The position numbers were made by a program, and so were the translations under genes. From Haliclona indistincta (taxonomy: Eukaryota; Porifera; Demospongiae; Haplosclerida; Chalinidae), in NCBI GenBank assembly GCA_964017065.1, contig OZ024783.1:10816885-10880884 (forward strand): DNA of 64,000 nt, given 5' to 3'. Shown here piece after piece: positions 58,356-64,000 of this stretch (position 1 is its first letter; each line of letters begins with the position of its first letter). The notes under the pieces are model-generated. The model was not told where the DNA came from. It ran no database searches and saw only the letters and a program-made list of their open reading frames with translations.

Positions 58356-58760
58356 TCACATTTCTTCTTCCAAACAAGAAAGAAGAGGTCCAGATAAAGG
58401 TGTCCAAGTGGACATTGAAGGGAATTGTCTCAATCTGTGTTGAACTTTCGCCTTTCGTTTTTCCTCTTCATAACGAAGGCACAAGTCATTGAACTCAGGT
58501 ATTGATTCACGATAGAGAGCCTTTAACTTTATTACTTCTCCATCATTCAGTGTGGATCTTTTTATCAGAACTACTTTGGAATTCTTGAGGTCTTTCAGGA
58601 TGAAGAAGTGCTTTCTCTGGCAATTGACCGGAACACTCTAAAAAGTGTGCCCAGTCAAACAACCGATAAGTTTCCAAAACCGTAGCTTCAGGGTATCGCC
58701 TGTTGATTGTTCTACGGAGTGGGTATACTAGTGGCAGAGGATGTAAAAACTCCAACAATG
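58356..58760 (-). pseudogene. Unrecognised minus-strand ORF in two frames
   Basis: Reading leftward from about 58758: VYPLRRTINRRYPEATVLET, YRLFDWAHFLECSGQLPEKA, then a one-base shift near 58600 and FFILKDLKNSKVVLIKRSTL, LNDGEVIKLKALYRESIPEF, RQFPSMSTWTPLSGPLL to TGA at 58356-58358. Both parts look coding. It is divergent from, and touches, the SWIM/MULE gene at 58750, so it may belong to the same transposon. Family unknown. Confidence 0.4.
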
Positions 58761-60950
58761 AGAACCCGTGTTATGGCAGACAAGGATATCAAGGATCGAG
58801 ATGTGCTCAAAGAATGCCTTCCAGATGCTGTTATTCTCATTTCCCTTTTCCACACTCTTAGATCTTTTAGAAGAGAGATTTCTTTTGAAAAAATGGGAAT
58901 TACATCAGGTCAGAGACAGCTATCTCTAGAATTAGTGCAAAAGATGGCTTACAGCTCAACAGAAGAAGAGTACGCCAAAGTACACTCTGAGTTTCAACGA
59001 GATGTTCCCAAGGTTGTGAAAAAGTACTTTGAGGAATGTTGGCATCCCATTCGAAAAGAGTGGGTCATGGGGCTCAAGGCAGAGAGTGGAAGCTTCCTCA
59101 ATACGACAAACAACCGTCTGGAAAGCATAAATGGGAAACTGAAGCAAGTGAATTAGTCGCCACAGCTCGCTTGAGAAGTTCATCGATAGCTTTTTTACGA
59201 TTCTTGTCACACTGAGGACTGAACGTGACCACAAAGCTGCGGTCGTGTTTCAAAAAGTCAAGGTGCAGAATTTTGAGCAGGGCAGTGCAGAGAGCAGATA
59301 TAGTGAATTGCTTATACTTCATATGCTTCTTCGTTTGTTCTCAATCAACTGAAAATGGCTCCAAAGGTGAAGAAAATAAGAAGATGGTGATGAATATCGA
59401 GTGAAAACATCAGAAGGAGAGAAATTAGTGTCTTTGGAGAACTGCGGTTGCATGTTTCACACTTCAATGCGATTATTACCTTGTCGTTATATGCTTGCAT
59501 TGCATTCCCAAGTTGGGGAACCCCTGTATGATCCTGCTTTATGTGATAAACGGTGCACATATGGTTATTATCGATCAACCCAGCATTTGTTTACAGAAAA
59601 ATCTTCCCCTTCTTCTTCTCTTCTTGTTACAACAGCGACCAAACCTAGCCGTCCTTTGAGCCAGCATGAGAAGTATCGTAAAGCTCTTCTTCTATCTTCA
59701 GAGTTAGCTTCTATTGCTAGTGCTGCATCCAACGTTCATTTTGAGCATAGAATTGAGCTGCTGTCGAGACTCATTGATCACTGGAGAAGAGGTGAAGAAG
59801 TTACTGTTACTCAAGTTGTTGATTATGGTACTGAAGTATAATACTTTTTGCTATACACTTAATGTGTTGTTAATATACGTATGTGATGATACTGAATTTC
59901 TAATAGAGTCTGCAAGCGAAAATGAATGTGAAGTGCATGAGCCAGAGTATGTTGATACACATGGAGTTGGACTTGAGGGTTAGTGCATGTACATTAGTTA
60001 GTGTGCCACTATGGATTGCAAATTTAGGTCCTGGTTCCAATGATAGTCAAGTTGGAGATACTCTAGTTGGTGATGTATGTGTACAAGAAGGTGGAGCTAA
60101 GGGTATATATTATTCGGCCTAGTGTATTTACACTTATGTACAACTATGCTGTTCTATAGGTGATGATGTTGTTGCTAAGGAATGTGATGTTGCTAGTAGT
60201 ATGTCTGGACAGGAAAGATTTGTAGGTAAGCACACTCAATATTCAATAATATGCTGTACTGACTATCGCGTGCGCATACATGCACCAAGTTATCAGTGTC
60301 TTTTTAATAATTATGTTATCTTCTTGTATAATGAGTCTTTATAATAATTTATTATTATTATTCTTTATCCAGTTTCAGAACTAAAGACGCCTCCCGCTAT
60401 TAAGAAGAGAGGTCGGCCTAAAGGAAATGAGCTGACAGTTGTTCTGGTCTTCCAACAAAGAAGAGACGCAAGAATTGTAGAGCATCTTGTCCTTTTCTCA
60501 AAATGCATACATCAGAAAAAGAAAGAGGTATATGGTGTCAAGAATGATAAGTATTATGCACGCATTGTTATAATAATGGTATACATAATATCTATGTTTT
60601 AAAAAGTAAAGGTTCTGTTCCCTTTCTAAAGTACATGCATGTAGGGTTTTACAACCCCCCTTTGACATCACCAAAATACAGAACTGCTTGTTTATAATAA
60701 ATCTTTTTTCATGACAGTAGTCTTGAGGTGGCTTGTTGATGATGCTGTAGCTGAGAAGGTCATTCAAACTGATTGTCTCATTGAAGAAGAAGTGGAATGT
60801 CGACCCGAGAGAGTGCAGAATTCGATTCTAGATGAGAATGTTGATGTATGCTTGATTCGCAAGTACTTCACTAATGAAGTCTCGCTTGATTGTGTGTATC
60901 ATTATAAGTGTGTAGGACTAGTGACTAAACCAAAGATGAAGAACTGGTAA
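58750..60950 (+). pseudogene. SWIM-domain/MULE-type transposase-derived gene, decayed
   Basis: Similar to ZSWIM1/3-type proteins, which derive from MULE transposases. Coding blocks: RVMADKDIKDRDVLKECLPD and CLFHTLRSFRRE-like LFHTLRSFRREISFEKMGIT, through SGSFLNTTNNRLESINGKLK (58750-59155); a one-base shift near 59153; SRHSSLEKFIDSFFTILVTL, RTERDHKAAVVFQKVKV (to about 59347); the SWIM finger NCGCMFHTSMRLLPCRY (59436-59490), where the usual final His of CxCx(n)CxH is Tyr; then short exons, an AT-hook-like KKRGRPKG, GLPTKKRRKNCRASCPFLKM after another shift, and a PHD-like tail CVYHYKCVGLVTKPKMKNW ending at 60950. At least two frameshifts and the H-to-Y change indicate a non-functional copy. Confidence 0.75.
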
Positions 60951-61193
60951 TGTAGGCAGTGTTATCTAGCTAAGCTGTAATCTGTATTGAAACACAAGTC
61001 GTCTTGCAGCGCTGATACGAGCCTACAACGGCTAAATATAAAATGATCGATCCCGGTACCGGGACGTTAGCCACAGCGAAAAATTAATCATAGATGAATT
61101 AATGTTTCTCACGTGATGAAACCATTGCTTCATGCTGCGGTTTGATTTCTCCATCCTAGTCCTGTCCAGTTTGAGTTGGAGTGCGTAGTGGCG

Positions 61194-61519
61194 ATGGATG
61201 CGAACCAGAGCTCAACAAGAGACGAAGACATTTGTACTAGTGATACGGACGACAAAATCGTCGAACCTCCGAAGAAAGTCAGAAAGCTCGCTATCGAGGA
61301 GCCGGCTACTGCTGTGGCACCGCCCTCGGCACCGCCATCGGTCGAAGGCAACATTGTACGTCATCGTTCAAGTCATCATGTATGCCCTGAAGTGACTGGA
61401 CCTCCGTCGAAAATACCAAAGCTAGACGAGGTAACCACGCCGTGGAAATGGTCTACAAGCAAACTATGTACTGTAACAAGCCAACAATCATCTTCTAGTA
61501 GTGCTCATGAAGGAGAACA
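61194..61519 (+). CDS. Probable first exon of a nuclear protein
   Basis: ATG at 61194 (MDANQSSTRDEDICTSDTDD) in a GGCGATGG context; the frame stays open through KIVEPPKKVRKLAIEEPATA (a basic nuclear-localisation-like core), a Pro/Ala-rich segment (VAPPSAPPSVEG), PPSKIPKLDEVTTPWKWS, and a Ser run to HEGEQ, where a consensus GTAAGT donor follows at 61520. No second exon recognised before 64000. Family unknown. Confidence 0.45.
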
Positions 61520-61825
61520 AGTAAGTATTATAATTTTTCACGTTCTATTTTATTATTAAGACAGGTACATGATGTAACGAGTAGGTAAATAGTATTATAA
61601 TTATTTTATATGCATGTAGTTACTTTTAATGTAACAAAGTTGCTGAATATATGTGGTGACCGATTATCGGTTCATTTCTCTAAGTACTGTTTAATTATAA
61701 TCTCATCAGTGGAACGCAATAGGAAGCTAGGAAGGGTTCTCAAGAAGATCACTGTATATTGTTAATAACTGACTTGCGATTTGCTGTACAAACACACATA
61801 ACTAGCAGTGTCAGAGAGTGGTCTA

Positions 61826-62776
61826 ATTAAGGTGGCACTAACAGGAAGCAAATAACAATATTCACCGTTTATTACCCTTGCGCAGTATGCGCCAGGGTTA
61901 TGCGTTTGTGTCCGTCGGTATGTGTGTGTCGTCAAAAACACGCCTGTTTGCATCTTACAGCTCGAAAATCTCCACGAAAACACTCTTTGCAGCTTCTTCA
62001 CTGAATTTATAGTCCTATGAAGACGTTTTCTGTGCTGGCGAACCTTGTTCGAGCGGCTAATCCATGGCTATCTAAAGCTACGTGTCCTTGTAAGAGTATT
62101 GTGGGTGTGTCACCCAATGCAGGAGTAGTCGTGTTTAGCTCCTAGCTAGCGCACGGGTATGTGTTCATTAAAAATCTAGTTCATATTAATATCGATCGTC
62201 AACCGGCTATGCCCAATAGTCGTAATACAAATTTTGTGGCGCGTGCTCTCCATCATGGCAGCTAATGAAGACAGTTTTAGGTACACAATACTCCGCTGTT
62301 CCTTGACGTAGGCTGCTGTTGCTAGCTGAATTGAGCCCCTTAGACATCGGGCCATACATATTTGAATTGATTTTAACGAAGTAAGCTATATCTTCCGTGT
62401 AAATAGCTGCATATCGACACGTGAGTTGCAGAACTGGCTAATATTCAAGAAACCAGGCTTTATTTCGGGAAAAACGATGCAAATGCGTGTGAAGCACAAG
62501 AAGGCAAGTGTGTCTGTAGTATTTATTCTCATCTGTCTTGTGCCGCTGTCGCACATAGTGTACCTAACGCTCGCCAGCTGGCGTCGTCCGTCCCACTAAT
62601 GTTGTTTATGCAACAGCACTCAAACTTGGAGTAATAAGAGGTGACCACTAGATGACTGTGCACCACACACAAGAACTCCATAACTATAAGTAGTGTAGAA
62701 AAAGAAAGGGTAGCTGCATAAAGTATAATAATATTAACTACTTCTTGTTTCCGCTGAAGCGCCACCTTAACACGTA
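61826..62776. mobile_element. TIR element, about 950 bp, TTAA at both ends
   Basis: The left end TTAAGGTGGCACTAACAGGA and the right end (GTTTCCGCTGAAGCGCCACC then TTAA) are inverted copies of about 30 bp with small gaps. TTAA at both outer borders recalls piggyBac-type target sites. The interior contains a GT/CG-rich tract (GCCAGGGTTATGCGTTTGTG) of a common repeat type and no transposase. Confidence 0.6.
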
Positions 62777-63111
62777 AGCCGCCTGAACTTTGATATACTT
62801 GTCAAGTGACTATAGGCTGTGATGACCTGGCTAACCCATTATGACATCATCTAAGAGAAAGGAGCATTCAACCATTGATACAGTATACCAGCAGGGATTT
62901 GAAACGGGTGCGCATTCCAATACATTTTGTATTACGAGCTGATTTTACATCCTCATTACGGGTTAAACATTAAACGTTGCTGCAACGAGCTCGTTACTAA
63001 GCTAGCTCTTGGCGACCTTGCTAAGAAGAGTCACTGTCACGGCACATTGTCCAGCTCTGGTGATTGACTAGAATGTTATTCGTACACTTTGATAGTAAAG
63101 GCGACTTGAGT

Positions 63112-63515
63112 ACTGTTTAGTACCGTCCCAGAAGTTCTTGCAAAGGCTCAGATTAGCAATCTTACCTCCCCTAGTAAGTGTTCCAGGACTAGCAATGACT
63201 TGTGGATCGAACAAATTCGAGCTTTACTTCGTGTGATATTAAATAGACAGGTCCCTACCAGTATTTTCTAATAGTACTAAGCAGAGTTCAAACAGTATGC
63301 ATTTTGTCTAAAATTTTATATATGCACTACTTGGGCTTAGTACTTACAGAAAATCTTGGTAGGGATCTGCCACTTTAGTGTCACTTCAATTAAATCACGA
63401 AAATAGTTCATCTACTATTTATGACTATAGTCCTGAAACACTTGCTTGGGGAGGTAAGAGTGCATGCTAATCTGAGCCTTTGCAAGAACTACTGGGATGG
63501 TACTAAGCACACGCA
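63112..63515. mobile_element. Fold-back element, about 400 bp
   Basis: Nearly the whole segment is an imperfect palindrome: left TTCTTGCAAAGGCTCAGATT and CTTACCTCCCC are mirrored by GGGGAGGTAAG and AATCTGAGCCTTTGCAAGAA; further in, GTCCCTACCA / TGGTAGGGA and TAGTACTAAGC / GCTTAGTACT. No ORF. It belongs to the MITE/fold-back class. Confidence 0.8.
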
Positions 63516-64000
63516 AACAGAGCACAGGCTGCCAGCTACTGCGAGGAGTTGAGCGTGCACCGTCATTTAACCCCTAGGTCAAAGGTCATGAAAGTTGTCG
63601 AATTCAGCTATATAGCGATTGCAGAGCAACGAGCAATGATTTTAGAGATGGATTTGTTTGTTACGTATGAATTATAGTGTTGTTTGTAACTGCAGTAAAG
63701 GCTAGATTCTCCGACTTTTTTTTCATTGCGGACCCTAACTTTGTTTACCGTTGCTGGCGATCTGGACTTCTCCGAAGTCGAATGTGTCCATAAGTCGAAT
63801 GTGTCCATGGCTAAATGGCTAGCAGATTGTAGGTTTGACCTGGATTACAGTATAGCATGGCAGGTCTTGATACAATTCAGCAAAAACCAAAAAAGCTGCT
63901 AAAAGCATGGCTGTGTGCTTGCCTTTGTGCATGCCCAGCTAATTACTACACTGTGGTAGCATACTATTGGCTTCTGTTATTTTTGCCAGCTTGTATCAAT
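63516..64000. other. No gene seen
   Basis: A small tandem word (GTCGAATGTGTCCAT) is repeated near 63778-63808. No exon supported. Confidence 0.4.

Noticed and set aside
1..64000. CRISPR arrays, operons, rRNA or tRNA genes
   Set aside because: The DNA is animal nuclear sequence; none of the tandem arrays has spacer structure, and no tRNA or rRNA signature was recognised by eye.

Overview
This is eukaryotic DNA from an animal: split genes with GT-AG introns, a recognisable ATM gene, and a dense, diverse DNA-transposon load. The transposon mix, mostly short introns in ordinary parts, and a fragment resembling class C GPCR ligand-binding domains fit an early-branching marine invertebrate, most likely a demosponge. 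That assignment is inference; no rRNA or mitochondrial marker is present.

The backbone of the window is one minus-strand gene, ATM (the PI3K-like DNA-damage checkpoint kinase). Its start codon is at 57141. Four N-terminal (TAN region) exons lie at 55384-57141. Twenty-six further exons lie at 1918-14322 with intact frame, and the gene leaves the window on the left before its FAT and kinase domains. Between the two blocks are 41 kb (14323-55383) in which I could place no ATM exon, although about 365 residues are expected there. That interval is packed with transposons, decayed gene fragments, tandem repeats and inverted repeats.

Layout: 1-1900, a plus-strand multi-pass membrane protein gene interrupted by one in-frame stop, opposite to ATM; 1.9-14.3 kb, ATM middle exons with a hAT transposase remnant in one intron; 14.7-15.4 kb, a Mutator-like element with an 11-bp target duplication and a RecQ-helicase-like fragment; 16-20 kb, a minisatellite and scattered exons and fragments; 20-31 kb, copies of a dispersed repeat, one split by a nearly intact 2.8-kb hAT element; 31-36 kb, an intronless nuclear-type ORF, a GPCR fragment, and a BEN-domain gene starting with sixteen 42-bp repeats; 36-52 kb, a transposon graveyard (EnSpm-like, DIRS-like Gag, pogo, Tc1, BED-type fingers) that also holds a pair of related 1155-bp elements bounded by hairpins; 52.2-52.4 kb, an assembly gap; 54.2 kb, a MITE derived from the hAT family at 27-30 kb; 57 kb, the ATM start; 58-61 kb, a decayed SWIM/MULE-type gene; 61-64 kb, a probable first exon and two inverted-repeat elements.

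Apart from ATM, the genes do not form a pathway. The main biological stories are ATM splicing across a transposon-filled interval, and several unusual inverted-repeat structures in the 44-52 kb region.
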